A stretch of 64,000 nucleotides of DNA. Origin: Olivibacter sp036959255 (lineage in GTDB: Bacteria; Bacteroidota; Bacteroidia; Sphingobacteriales; Sphingobacteriaceae). This document shows, in pieces, positions 34,856 through 43,092 of the stretch. Under the pieces are notes generated by a model. That model did no database searches. It was not told where the DNA came from and saw only the letters and a list, made by a program, of their open reading frames with translations. The stretch covers positions 1,364,001-1,428,000 of the forward strand of contig NZ_JAWMTI010000001.1 in the NCBI RefSeq assembly GCF_036959255.1. Direction: 5' to 3'. A program made the translations under genes and the position numbers. How positions within the stretch are numbered: position 1 is the stretch's first letter; each line of letters opens with the position of its first letter.

Positions 34856-35947
34856 CTATTTAGTCGTATTGTTTTGTGCGTTTTCATTTGCCTGGGGCTT
34901 TACTTCCGTACCATCAACAAGATTGATCTGACCACTGGTTATTACGGTTTCGCCTTCCTTTAAGCCATCTATAATTTCGACTTGTTCACCTAAAATTCGC
35001 CCGGCGGTTACTTTCCGTAGGCGAGCCATATTGCCATTTTGCAATACAAATATTTCATTACTGCTGACGCTTCCCACAAAAGCACCCCGTGGTATTACAA
35101 TCGTAGGTTGCTGTTCCGGTAAGTCGAAAATGGCCGTTGCGTACATACCTGCCTTTAATAATTGAGAGCTGGAGTTTTCTACTTGGATTTCTATCGGATA
35201 ATTAAGCGTATTATCTGCTTTTGGAGCAATGAAGGAAATCCTACCATTAAATTTTTTATCTGGAAAGACCGTGGTTGTGATGCTAACTTGGTCTCCTGCT
35301 TTGACATTTACCACTTGTGATTCATTGGCATTAACGAGCAATTTGAGTCGCGAAACGTCAACGATATCAAATAGCTGGGTGCCCGGCGATACATAGGTAC
35401 CTACCTCAATTTTTCGCTTATTGACAATACCTGATATAGGTGCTTTGATATACGCATCGGCCAGTCGACGTTTAGCCTGTTGTACCTTATTCTCCGCATT
35501 GCGCACATTGAGATTGATTTCATCAAGCTGCGCCTTCGTAACACCCCCTGTTTCAAAAGAGCTCTCGTATCGCTGTTGATCCGTCTTTAGCTTACTCAGC
35601 GCATCTTCTGCGGCTTCCAAATCCAAATTGAGATATTCATCATCTATCCGAGCTAAAATTTGTCCACGACTAACAGGCGATCCTTCGTCAACTAAAATCC
35701 GAGTGACCCGTCCACTATTCTCTGCTAATAGACTTAAATCTTGCCAAGCAGCAAAATTTCCGTTCGCTGCAAAATCAAGATTGATAGCCGACTTGCTAGC
35801 GGTAGTGGTACGAACAACAACGGCACCGGTGCCTTTTGCAACAATATCCGTTTTGGCTTGGTTCTCTTTCTTGTTGTTATTCAATATCCACGCGATGATC
35901 GCCAAAGCACCGAGCACAATAAGTAGGGTAAAAATGATTCTTTTCAT
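34856..35947 (-). CDS. RND efflux periplasmic adaptor (membrane fusion protein)
   Basis: Periplasmic adaptor linking the RND pump to the outer-membrane channel. I place the start at the ATG at 35947 (363 residues), so that a single N-terminal anchor (IIFTLLIVLGALAIIAWIL) begins right after KR; an upstream ATG at 35989 would add 14 residues (MVHFIWQ...) that look like leader sequence. Visible parts are the lipoyl-like LAENSGRVTRILVDEGSPVSRGQILARIDDEYL, a helical hairpin around residues 90-150, and the beta-barrel PISGIVNKRKIEVGTYVSPGTQLFDI segment. It is followed by a 171-nt gap holding a REP-like element, then the pump gene. Confidence 0.92.
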   Translation of the reverse strand: MKRIIFTLLIVLGALAIIAWILNNNKKENQAKTDIVAKGTGAVVVRTTTASKSAINLDFAANGNFAAWQDLSLLAENSGRVTRILVDEGSPVSRGQILARIDDEYLNLDLEAAEDALSKLKTDQQRYESSFETGGVTKAQLDEINLNVRNAENKVQQAKRRLADAYIKAPISGIVNKRKIEVGTYVSPGTQLFDIVDVSRLKLLVNANESQVVNVKAGDQVSITTTVFPDKKFNGRISFIAPKADNTLNYPIEIQVENSSSQLLKAGMYATAIFDLPEQQPTIVIPRGAFVGSVSSNEIFVLQNGNMARLRKVTAGRILGEQVEIIDGLKEGETVITSGQINLVDGTEVKPQANENAQNNTTK

Positions 35948-36072
35948 CTGTATATATTTATGTTTTACTTGCCAAATGAAGTGTACCATAGCTATTTGTA
36001 AATTGAATGTTATGGTATAAATGCTTCATTTGAAATCTATCTATGGATTGGATATGAACAGTCGGTTCGTTT

Positions 36073-37425
36073 TTATTCAGTTAGTAGTGATTTGATGTTA
36101 CCATTTGATTTAATCAGTTCAATTTGTGCAACCTTATAGTTAAGAAGCGCTTCATTATAACTGTTTTGGGCAGATACCAAATCCGTTTCAGCGGTCAATA
36201 GATCGGTCAAGCTAGCCAAGCCATTTCGGTAATTGTTTTGCGTACTATAGAATACTTCTTCCGCCAATTTTTTATTTTCCTCTTGTGTTTGGATGGTCAT
36301 CAAGCTGTTTTTGAGTTGGTTGCTTGCATTTTCATAAGCCATTGTCAAGGAATTCGATGTATTTTTCAAGTCCTGATAGTTTTTTTGTATATCAACATCG
36401 GCCTGTCTAACGCGTGAACGCCTGGCAAAGCCATCAAACAAGGGAACCTTTAGGGTCAGTGTAATGGCGGACATATCAAAATTCAGCGCTTTGGACGAGT
36501 AGGGATTGAACCGATTACTCTGCGTATTGTAAATGTAATTTGCACCGAGCGACAAGCTGGGGTAATATTCTGCAATTCTTGCTTTTTTCTGGTAACTTAA
36601 CAAGGACTCTTGGCTTTTCAATACCCTATATTGGGCCATGCGTTCCAAATTAAATGCATTACCATCCAAGGTAAAAGTTTCCTGTTTTAAATCTTGTAAC
36701 TCACTTAAGGGGATCTGAATATTTTCGCTGATCGGCATTCCCATATAATATTTCAACAAGTTGTTTTGTTGTGTAATAGCCGTCAATAAGTCTTGCTTTT
36801 GTGACTCCAGGTTACTTAGGTTTACTTTTACGCGATCTAAGTCGATTTTCTTCGCTAAGCCGAGATCATATTGGCTGGAAGTCATGGTAAGCAATTTCTG
36901 TGTACGATCGATGTTGGCTTCAATGACTTTCATCTTTTCTTGATTGATAATCACTTGATAATAGGCTGAGGCAACTTGCTGTATTACATTTTCTTCGCTG
37001 ACCTCGGCTGCTAACCTATAATATTCTTCAGAGCTTTTGGCGGCCTTCAGACCTGTAAAAACAGACTGGTTGAATAATTCCTGATTTAATTGAACCTGCG
37101 TAATACCCGTCCAATATTGGCCCGCTGCGATGGCTACGAATTCACCGGGTTGACCGCCCATGAATTCGGCAGGAACGACAAATTGTGGTAAAATTAAATT
37201 CCTTGTAATACTACTGGTTAGGTCGACCTGGGGAAGGGCTCCAGCCCTAACTTCTGCCACTTTATGTCGGCCATTCAAAATATCCAGTCTTGCTTTTTCA
37301 AGAACCTCGCTGTTTTCCATAGCATAATTGAGCGCCTGTTTAAGTGTTAAGGAGTCTTGCGCCTTTAGGGCGAAAGAAGAAATCAATATAAATGCGAAAA
37401 CCAATAAGGGTTTTATAGATTTCAT
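36073..37425 (-). CDS. TolC-family outer-membrane efflux channel of the RND system
   Basis: A 450-residue outer-membrane channel with a signal peptide (LLVFAFILISSFALKAQ, cleavage near residue 22) and two OEP repeats with long coiled coils (about 25-210 and 240-445). It is the first efflux gene after the TetR-type regulator, ahead of the adaptor and pump, giving the order regulator, channel, adaptor, pump. It is distinct in sequence from the TolC-like protein at 5549, which belongs to the MFS system. Confidence 0.93.
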   Translation of the reverse strand: MKSIKPLLVFAFILISSFALKAQDSLTLKQALNYAMENSEVLEKARLDILNGRHKVAEVRAGALPQVDLTSSITRNLILPQFVVPAEFMGGQPGEFVAIAAGQYWTGITQVQLNQELFNQSVFTGLKAAKSSEEYYRLAAEVSEENVIQQVASAYYQVIINQEKMKVIEANIDRTQKLLTMTSSQYDLGLAKKIDLDRVKVNLSNLESQKQDLLTAITQQNNLLKYYMGMPISENIQIPLSELQDLKQETFTLDGNAFNLERMAQYRVLKSQESLLSYQKKARIAEYYPSLSLGANYIYNTQSNRFNPYSSKALNFDMSAITLTLKVPLFDGFARRSRVRQADVDIQKNYQDLKNTSNSLTMAYENASNQLKNSLMTIQTQEENKKLAEEVFYSTQNNYRNGLASLTDLLTAETDLVSAQNSYNEALLNYKVAQIELIKSNGNIKSLLTE

Positions 37426-37445
37426 AGAAAATGTTTGTTATATGA

Positions 37446-38066
37446 TCAATTTGTTATCATTTTATATCTTAATCCATTTACAAAAATGGCTGAAGCGATT
37501 TTTTGCTTTTCAAAGATTTCGCTGAAAATTGAAATTTCAGGAATGTCTTTGTTGGTAACTTTTGCTATGGAAACCATCGAAATACCTTTTAAAATGGTAA
37601 AGTATATTTGAGATGTTTTTTCAACATCAAATGTTACAAGCTCTCGGGTACCGATTGCTTTTGTAAAAGCGAGGTCGATAGCTGCTAACTCTTTTGTTTC
37701 AGCATGTCGCCCCAAAGCATTTAATTCATCAATATTCAAGTTACTATCTGCATAACCCATAGTGACATGTAGCAGGTAGTGCTTTTCAAAAAAATCTTTC
37801 TTGATCTTTAAAAAGCCGACCAACGTATCCATGATGTGAGCTGATTCTTCAATAATATGATGGTAGGCAGCCATTCCTTCTTCGATTAGGTGTTTGATAA
37901 CCTCCACCACAAGCGATGATTTGTCCGGAAAATAGTAGTACAGATTGGCTTTTGATACAGATATGTCTTCCGCAATTTCATTCATGGTCGTTTTATTGAT
38001 GCCGAAATGCGAGAATCTTCTTAGTGCTGCTTCGATAATGTGTTGCCTTTTTATTTCTATATCCAC
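37446..38066 (-). CDS. TetR-family regulator, proximal copy, of the RND efflux operon
   Basis: A 206-residue TetR-family regulator with the N-terminal HTH (IIEAALRRFSHFGINKTTMNEIAEDISVSKANLYYYFPDK, key residues in 10-50). It is 20 nt upstream of the tolC-like gene on the same strand and is therefore the likely local repressor of the RND operon. It is a paralogue of the next upstream gene: the HTH regions are very alike. Two T/A-rich repeats upstream (38074-38104) may be its operator. Confidence 0.9.
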   Translation of the reverse strand: MDIEIKRQHIIEAALRRFSHFGINKTTMNEIAEDISVSKANLYYYFPDKSSLVVEVIKHLIEEGMAAYHHIIEESAHIMDTLVGFLKIKKDFFEKHYLLHVTMGYADSNLNIDELNALGRHAETKELAAIDLAFTKAIGTRELVTFDVEKTSQIYFTILKGISMVSIAKVTNKDIPEISIFSEIFEKQKIASAIFVNGLRYKMITN

Positions 38067-38073
38067 GTTGACC

Positions 38074-38104
38074 TATTTACTTTTTAACTATTTTACTTTT
38101 TGAC
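38074..38104 (-). promoter_or_regulatory. Tandem direct repeats upstream of the proximal TetR gene (candidate operator)
   Basis: On the minus strand GTTAAAAAGTAAATA (38088-38074) and GTCAAAAAGTAAAATA (38104-38089) are adjacent direct repeats, 8-22 and 23-38 nt upstream of the start at 38066. Tandem sites near a TetR start fit autoregulation; the regulator identity is inference. Confidence 0.4.
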
Positions 38105-38185
38105 TTTTTATACATGTTGGTCAAAAATAAAGCACAAAAAGTTAGGGGGCAAAAAAAACGCGTTAAATAAGGGAATATGACTTTT

Positions 38186-38803
38186 TTATGACTGTTTTTG
38201 AAAGCGTAAGCCATTCAGGAAAATGACGGCTAATTTCTTTTGCATTTTTGAGATTTCATCAAATTCCTCTTTTGTTGGAAGGAACATAACCTTCTTGTCT
38301 TTCAATACGCAGAATCGCATACCGATCATAGCGTTTAAGAAGATTTCTGCCGTTTGCGTTGGATCTTCAACGCGGAGTTCTTCCCGTTGATTGGCCTTTT
38401 TAAAAATTTCTGCCAGGATTTTGATTTCCAAATTACCTACTAATTGCATAACGCGCGCTAATTCGTCGGGCATTTCGGTTAAGGAGTTGAGGCCTTGGTC
38501 AAATAGGTTATAATACTTCATGGTAAAAGCCAAGCGCATATCGATGAGGTAAAGGATGGCGTCTTCGCTAATATCCATATCTTTTAATCCCTGCTGGATT
38601 TTCGTGAACATTTTTTTTGCAATGCTTTCTAATACAGCGGCGTATAGGCTTATTTTGTCAGGGAAATAATAATAAAGAAGTGCTTTGGAGAGGGATAAAT
38701 CTTTTGCTATTTCGGTCATGGTGGTTTTGGCAATGCCGAAATGTGCAAAACGTTTAGTAGCTGCTTCTATAATGAGCGCCCGCTTTTTATCGTGGTTATC
38801 CAT
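38186..38803 (-). CDS. TetR-family regulator, distal paralogue
   Basis: A 205-residue TetR-family regulator with an HTH (IIEAATKRFAHFGIAKTTMTEIAKDLSLSKALLYYYFPDK, key residues in 10-50) very close to that of the downstream TetR gene, so the two arose by tandem duplication. The C-terminal domains diverge more, which fits different ligands. It is separated from the proximal copy by 119 nt and from the divergent murB by 219 nt. Whether it regulates the RND operon as well is not known. Confidence 0.88.
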   Translation of the reverse strand: MDNHDKKRALIIEAATKRFAHFGIAKTTMTEIAKDLSLSKALLYYYFPDKISLYAAVLESIAKKMFTKIQQGLKDMDISEDAILYLIDMRLAFTMKYYNLFDQGLNSLTEMPDELARVMQLVGNLEIKILAEIFKKANQREELRVEDPTQTAEIFLNAMIGMRFCVLKDKKVMFLPTKEEFDEISKMQKKLAVIFLNGLRFQKQS

Positions 38804-39022
38804 TCGTGTGTTGTTGTTCTGGAATACCGATGAATTAATTAGCTTATATTTGAGCGATGTATTAATAGGACATGCTGGGCGTTAAGCTAATTGATCGTAT
38901 TCATCAAGTATCATATAAATATACGCAAAAATTGAAAATTTGAAAGAAAAAGTCAATAAACTAAAATTCCCTTCCGTGTCCAGGAAGTAGTATACCAAAC
39001 GGTGGAGTGATAATAGTTAAGA

Positions 39023-40042
39023 ATGAATATATTAAAAGAAGTTTCGTTAAAGGCGTATAATACCTTCGGTGTGGATGTGTACGCCGAGCAATTCGTGCAT
39101 ATTGAACAAGAAAAGGATTTGATCCAATTGTATGAAGGAGGATGGTTGGATCGTGATAAGCGCTTATTCCTAGGCGGGGGAAGTAATATGTTGTTTGTCC
39201 GAAATTACGATGGGTTGATTGTGCATATGGCCATTAAAGGGATCACGCATCGCATATTGGAAGAATCTATTGAAGTAAAGGCTGCCGGTGGTGAGGTTTG
39301 GCACGACTTGGTATGTTATTGTGTAGAGAGAGGATTTGGCGGAATTGAGAACTTAAGTCTGATTCCGGGTACCGTTGGAGCAGCTCCTGTTCAAAACATC
39401 GGCGCTTATGGTGTGGAGCTGCAAGATTTTTTTCTGAGCTGTCGCGCTTTTGAGCTAACAACCGGTACATTTAAGGTTTTTTATAAAGAAGATTGTCAAT
39501 TTGGTTATCGGGACAGTATCTTTAAAGGTGCACAAAAAGGAAAATATATCATCACCGAAGTAAACCTTTTATTGCCGAAGAAGTCTATACTCAATACAAC
39601 ATATGGGGCAATTAATGAAGAACTGAATAATCGAGGACTTACACATCCTACGATTAAGGATGTTTCGGAAGTAGTTTCTTCTATTAGGCAGGGAAAGTTA
39701 CCGGATCCGGGTACGATTGGAAATGCGGGATCCTTTTTTAAGAATCCTGTTGTATCAGAGGACACTTTTAGGACCTTGGTGTCTGATTTTGTAGACATTG
39801 TTTACTATCCTTTTGGCCCGAATCAATATAAGCTGGCGGCAGGTTGGCTTATTGAACAATGTGGATGGAAAGGAAAGACAGTGGGAAATGTTGGAACCTG
39901 GAAAAATCAAGCTTTAGTGCTTGTTAACCATGGAAAAGCCACTGGTTTAGAGATTTATGAATTTTCTGAAGCCATTATAGACAGTGTGAAAAAACGTTTT
40001 GGCGTTTGCTTAGAGCGAGAAGTAAACGTTATTGATCTTTAA
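39023..40042 (+). CDS. murB: UDP-N-acetylmuramate dehydrogenase
   Basis: FAD-dependent enzyme that reduces UDP-GlcNAc-enolpyruvate to UDP-MurNAc in peptidoglycan precursor synthesis; cytoplasmic. The 339-residue protein carries the N-terminal NTFGVDVYAEQF region, the FAD-binding FLGGGSNML (residues 50-58) and LSLIPGTVGAAPVQNIGAYG, and the later catalytic GNAGSFFKNPVV (Ser). The C-terminal LEREVNVI holds the conserved Glu. It has no clear partner; a sigma factor gene follows. Confidence 0.95.
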   Translation: MNILKEVSLKAYNTFGVDVYAEQFVHIEQEKDLIQLYEGGWLDRDKRLFLGGGSNMLFVRNYDGLIVHMAIKGITHRILEESIEVKAAGGEVWHDLVCYCVERGFGGIENLSLIPGTVGAAPVQNIGAYGVELQDFFLSCRAFELTTGTFKVFYKEDCQFGYRDSIFKGAQKGKYIITEVNLLLPKKSILNTTYGAINEELNNRGLTHPTIKDVSEVVSSIRQGKLPDPGTIGNAGSFFKNPVVSEDTFRTLVSDFVDIVYYPFGPNQYKLAAGWLIEQCGWKGKTVGNVGTWKNQALVLVNHGKATGLEIYEFSEAIIDSVKKRFGVCLEREVNVIDL

Positions 40043-40217
40043 GTAAAAATTAACTATTCATTAAAAATTATTTTCTTTTGAAACTTTGTCATCGTTTTGG
40101 CGAGATAGTTGTACTGATATAGTCGTTAATGTATTATAAATAATTTAAGCTATTTAAAATGCGATTGTATTAAACTCGGTAACAAGGAAAGCCTTGTTTC
40201 CACAAACCCTAAACAGT

Positions 40218-40760
40218 ATGACAAAGCTAGAATTTAACACCATGGTAACCCAGCAGTCCGACTCGTTGAAAATGTATGCGCTACACTTTACACATGATGA
40301 TGAGGACGCAAATGATTTAGTTCAGGATACTGTGCTCAAGGCAATTACTTATTATGAAAAGTTTAAAGAAGGAACCAATTTGAAAGGTTGGCTGTACACT
40401 ATCATGAAGAATACCTTCATCAATAATTACCGCCGATTTGTAAAAATAAGCACCTTCGTTACGAAATCTGATGAGATCTCTTCCGCTAATTTAGCATATA
40501 GCGCAACCGGGAATAATGGAGAGAATAAGTTTGTTATGGATGATATCAAACATGCGATGACGAATCTTTCAGACGATTATTACGTTCCGTTTACGATGTA
40601 CTTTGAAGGGTATAAATATCATGAGATAGCGGATCACCTGGATATTCCCATCGGCACGGTAAAAACCAGAATACATGTGGCCCGTAAAACATTGAAAAAG
40701 TCGTTAAAGCCTTATCAATCAAGAGATAAATCGCATGCTTATGCTGCTGCGATTATTTAG
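40218..40760 (+). CDS. ECF-type RNA polymerase sigma factor
   Basis: A sigma-70-family ECF sigma factor of 180 residues from the ATG at 40218. A longer reading from TTG at 40194 would add eight residues and is less likely. Region 2 is visible in ALHFTHDDEDANDLVQDTVLKAITYYEKFKEGTNLKGWLYTIMKNTFINNYRR, and region 4 in the C-terminal HEIADHLDIPIGTVKTRIHVARKTLKK. No anti-sigma factor gene is adjacent, so control may be by another mechanism. It is widely conserved in Bacteroidota, where a very similar gene is common. A terminator follows. Confidence 0.92.
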   Translation: MTKLEFNTMVTQQSDSLKMYALHFTHDDEDANDLVQDTVLKAITYYEKFKEGTNLKGWLYTIMKNTFINNYRRFVKISTFVTKSDEISSANLAYSATGNNGENKFVMDDIKHAMTNLSDDYYVPFTMYFEGYKYHEIADHLDIPIGTVKTRIHVARKTLKKSLKPYQSRDKSHAYAAAII

Positions 40761-40784
40761 AAAAACATTTTTTAGTCGCATGCG

Positions 40785-40826
40785 CAAAGGGGAAGCCGAG
40801 TTTTTTTTAATCTGGCTTCCCCTTTG
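40785..40826 (+). terminator. Terminator after the ECF sigma factor gene
   Basis: CAAAGGGGAAGCC (40785-40797) and GGCTTCCCCTTTG (40814-40826) form a perfect 13-bp stem, with a T-rich loop and T-rich bases after. It is 25 nt past the stop codon. Confidence 0.85.
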
Positions 40827-41258
40827 TTTTTGGAAGCGTGTTTCTTTCTAGTTAAAATTTCGCCCTTTATGCTGCCGCTTAATTGTTTTAGCTTTTGCGG
40901 CGTGGTTGGTTATTGATTGTTATTGGTTATGCCTGCTGGTAGGCAGGGGTTGCCGGTTACCGGATGTGTGTGATGAAATCACATGGGGCTTTCGAGCGGA
41001 GGAATTGTGGCCTTATGAAATTGAGCGTCAAAACGATTTAGGATAGCCGCGGGTAAAAAATCATGTGAAGAAGCGAAGGGTCGCCTAGTGTACGGGAGCG
41101 GCTCCACAGGATTGAGCATCGGGCCTAAATCTTTAGCGAAAGGATGTGTTGCCTTGACCGTTTGGTTCTTTATGGTCAAGCATAAAGAACATAATAAAAT
41201 ATCATGAGATGATACGAAGAAACATTATATGTATTTTTGATTTTGAGAAAATACTTTT
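40827..41258. other. Non-coding region with G/T-rich tract and hairpin element
   Basis: A gene-free stretch after the sigma-factor terminator. It holds a GGTTATTG-type low-complexity tract (40895-40945), a small CCTGC/GCAGG hairpin near 40950 and a repeat-family-like segment with a hairpin (41153-41190). An ORF of 66 codons on the minus strand (40979-41179) is rejected as coding. Confidence 0.5.
41153..41190. repeat. Hairpin element with loop complementary to a flanking hexamer (possible pseudoknot), copy E
   Basis: GTTCTTTATG (41165-41174), loop GTCAAG (41175-41180), CATAAAGAAC (41181-41190): a 10-bp perfect stem. CTTGAC at 41153-41158 is the exact reverse complement of the loop and lies 6 nt before the stem. 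The same layout with different bases occurs at 46178-46214. Confidence 0.6.
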
Positions 41259-41489
41259 ATGCATACATACAGCAAAACGCAGCTTGCAAAGCGGAACGGA
41301 CAAGATCGAGATGAAATCTGGATAGCCTTTGAAGGCAAAATATACGACGTAACAAATAGCCGTTTATGGCGTAAGGGTACGCATTATGAACATTGGGCAG
41401 GACAAGATTTAACAGAAGAGCTAGCCGAGGCCCCGCATACAGCAAAGGTGTTCGAACGTTTTGAAGTCATCGGGATGCTTGAGACTTAA
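41259..41489 (+). CDS. Small cytochrome b5-like heme-binding protein
   Basis: A 76-residue single-domain protein of the cytochrome b5-like heme/steroid-binding family. It lacks a signal peptide and so is likely cytoplasmic. The pattern is IWIAFEGKIYDVTNSRLWRKGTHYEHWAGQDLTEELAEAPHT: His residues near 48, 51 and 64 include the expected axial ligand pair (the last in APHT). The protein is convergent with the PfkB kinase gene, 30 nt apart. Its redox partner is unknown. Confidence 0.88.
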   Translation: MHTYSKTQLAKRNGQDRDEIWIAFEGKIYDVTNSRLWRKGTHYEHWAGQDLTEELAEAPHTAKVFERFEVIGMLET

Positions 41490-41519
41490 CATGCGGTAGG
41501 CCGACTGCTCGGTTTGGTG

Positions 41520-42434
41520 CTAAATAACGAACGACGTCAGGGTACTGAACGTTTGAATTCGTTGATCGATTTCTAGCGCGCTGAGTGTTTCAATCCGCTC
41601 CGTTCCAAATTTTTCTACGCAAAAAGAGGCAAGCGCAGAGCCGTAAATAACAGCAGCTTTCATGCTTTCAAAATTAATAACCCCTTTGTTTGCCAGGTAA
41701 CCAATAAAGCCCCCGGCAAAGGTATCGCCGGCACCTGTCGGATCAAAAACTTCAGCAAGCGGGAGAGCAGGCGCAACGAATATGCTGTTTTCTCCGAATA
41801 AAAGCGCACCATGTTCACCTTTTTTAATAATAAGGTATTTTGGTCCCATCGTTAAGATAACTGCTGCGGCTTTAACTAATGAATATTGACCGGAAAGCTG
41901 TCGGGCCTCTTCATCGTTTATGGTGAGAACATCCACCTGTTTGAGCACTTCCTTTAAGTCATCGAGCGCAATATTCATCCAAAAATTCATGGTGTCCATG
42001 ACCACTAACTTGGGTCGTTTAGTCAAGCGCTCAAGGGCGTTTAGCTGAACTTGCGGACTTAAATTGCCTAATAGGATATATTCGGCATCTTGATAACTAG
42101 TTGGAATGATCGGGTCAAAGTCACCGAGCACATTCAACTCTGTAACCAACGTATCACGTGTATTCATGTCGTTATGATATCTCCCGGACCAGAAAAAAGA
42201 TTTTTCTCCGCTTTTTATCTGGATCCCCGAAATATCAATGTGTTTGCTTGTGAACTTTTCGAGGTTATCTTGGCCGAAATCTTCGCCAACAACACTGATG
42301 ATCTTGACATGATCATAGAGATAAGATGCGGCAATGGCTGCATAACTGGCGGCACCGCCAACAATTTTATCTGTTTTTCCAAAAGGAGTTTCTAGGGCAT
42401 CGAAAGCCACGGATCCGAGGATAATCAAGCTCAT
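41520..42434 (-). CDS. PfkB-family carbohydrate/nucleoside kinase
   Basis: An ATP-dependent sugar or nucleoside kinase, 304 residues. The N-terminal motif GGAASYAAIAASYL and the C-terminal FDPTGAGDTFAGGFIGYLA (catalytic Asp in GAGD) mark the family. The sequence has the layout of ribokinase-like enzymes rather than 6-phosphofructokinase, but the substrate cannot be assigned. A tRNA-Asn gene on the same strand lies just upstream and ends at its own terminator, which suggests that this gene has a separate promoter. Confidence 0.9.
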   Translation of the reverse strand: MSLIILGSVAFDALETPFGKTDKIVGGAASYAAIAASYLYDHVKIISVVGEDFGQDNLEKFTSKHIDISGIQIKSGEKSFFWSGRYHNDMNTRDTLVTELNVLGDFDPIIPTSYQDAEYILLGNLSPQVQLNALERLTKRPKLVVMDTMNFWMNIALDDLKEVLKQVDVLTINDEEARQLSGQYSLVKAAAVILTMGPKYLIIKKGEHGALLFGENSIFVAPALPLAEVFDPTGAGDTFAGGFIGYLANKGVINFESMKAAVIYGSALASFCVEKFGTERIETLSALEIDQRIQTFSTLTSFVI

Positions 42435-42462
42435 ACTATGTTTGTGACGTATATAAACAAAA

Positions 42463-42486
42463 AAACCCCGTATGCTTACGGGGTTT
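42463..42486 (-). terminator. Terminator of the tRNA-Asn transcript
   Basis: On the minus strand AAACCCCGTA and TACGGGGTTT (42463-42472 and 42477-42486) form a 10-bp stem with a 4-nt loop, followed by a T run. It is one or two nt past the tRNA 3' end and upstream of the PfkB gene. Confidence 0.85.
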
Positions 42487-42487
42487 G

Positions 42488-42561
42488 CTCCTGAAGCTGG
42501 GCTCGAACCAGCGACCCTCTGATTAACAGTCAGATGCTCTAACCAGCTGAGCTATTCAGGA
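42488..42561 (-). tRNA. tRNA-Asn (anticodon GTT)
   Basis: A 74-nt tRNA on the minus strand. The acceptor stem TCCTGAA pairs with TTCAGGA, the D-arm carries AGCTCAGCTGGTTAGAGC, the anticodon arm TCTGA-CTGTTAA-TCAGA gives anticodon GTT, and the T-arm has GCTGG-TTCGAGC-CCAGC. The discriminator is G, as expected for Asn, and no CCA is encoded. A promoter lies upstream at 42615-42645 and a terminator follows. Confidence 0.97.
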
Positions 42562-42580
42562 GTGCTTTCTGGTTATTACT

Positions 42581-42607
42581 GTTCACAAATAGTATCCTTT
42601 TGTGAAC
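42581..42607 (-). promoter_or_regulatory. Hairpin in the 5' leader of the tRNA-Asn precursor
   Basis: GTTCACAAA (42581-42589) and TTTGTGAAC (42599-42607) form a perfect 9-bp stem between the predicted transcription start (about 42609) and the tRNA. It may shape the 5' end of the precursor; a role in RNase P processing is inference. Confidence 0.45.
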
Positions 42608-42614
42608 TGCGATG

Positions 42615-42645
42615 CAAATATAGGGGAATGTTTTAAATTGTCAAA
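42615..42645 (-). promoter_or_regulatory. Promoter of tRNA-Asn
   Basis: On the minus strand TTTG (42645-42642) and TATATTTG (42622-42615) are separated by exactly 19 nt, a full match to the Bacteroidota promoter pattern. The expected transcription start is about 42609, 48 nt before the tRNA. Confidence 0.75.
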
Positions 42646-42999
42646 CGATTTTTTGTTTTTTATGGTTCGAATATCCTGTTGATTGATTAGGAGGCTCATT
42701 TTCAGAAAGAAAAAATAGCAAAACGCATCGCTAATATAAGAGGACGTTCAATTTTCCGCTAATGAAAATCGGCTTCTTGTCGAACACTGCACCGATGGTT
42801 TGTGAACAGGTAGTTAGGATAAAGAATGGAACGTAATTGAGGAGGGTAGATGACCTTTCCCGAAACAATACAAAAAGCGGATTGTTAGCTTTAAACAATG
42901 GACTTTGAGCATTGGAAATTTACGCGGAATGCTGTTTTATTTTCTTAGTGTTTATTGTACACTATTGTTGAAATTTAATACTATATTTGTCCGTGTATT

Positions 43000-43028
43000 T
43001 TTGACGATAAAAAAGGTAGATAATTTTG
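43000..43028 (+). promoter_or_regulatory. Candidate promoter of the NDH-2 gene
   Basis: TTTG at 43000-43003 and TAATTTTG at 43021-43028, spaced 17 nt, shorter than usual. A second -7-like TATATTTG is at 42982-42989. The 430 nt between the tRNA promoter and here contain no gene. Confidence 0.4.
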
Positions 43029-43092
43029 CGTAGCATTTGAAAAATTGTCACTTTTGCGCATCGTTTAAGAATCGGCATTTAAAATTATTATT

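Noticed and set aside
40979..41179. 66-codon minus-strand ORF in the gap before the cytochrome b5-like gene
   Set aside because: No recognised domain, no start signal, and it lies in a repeat-like non-coding region with a hairpin.
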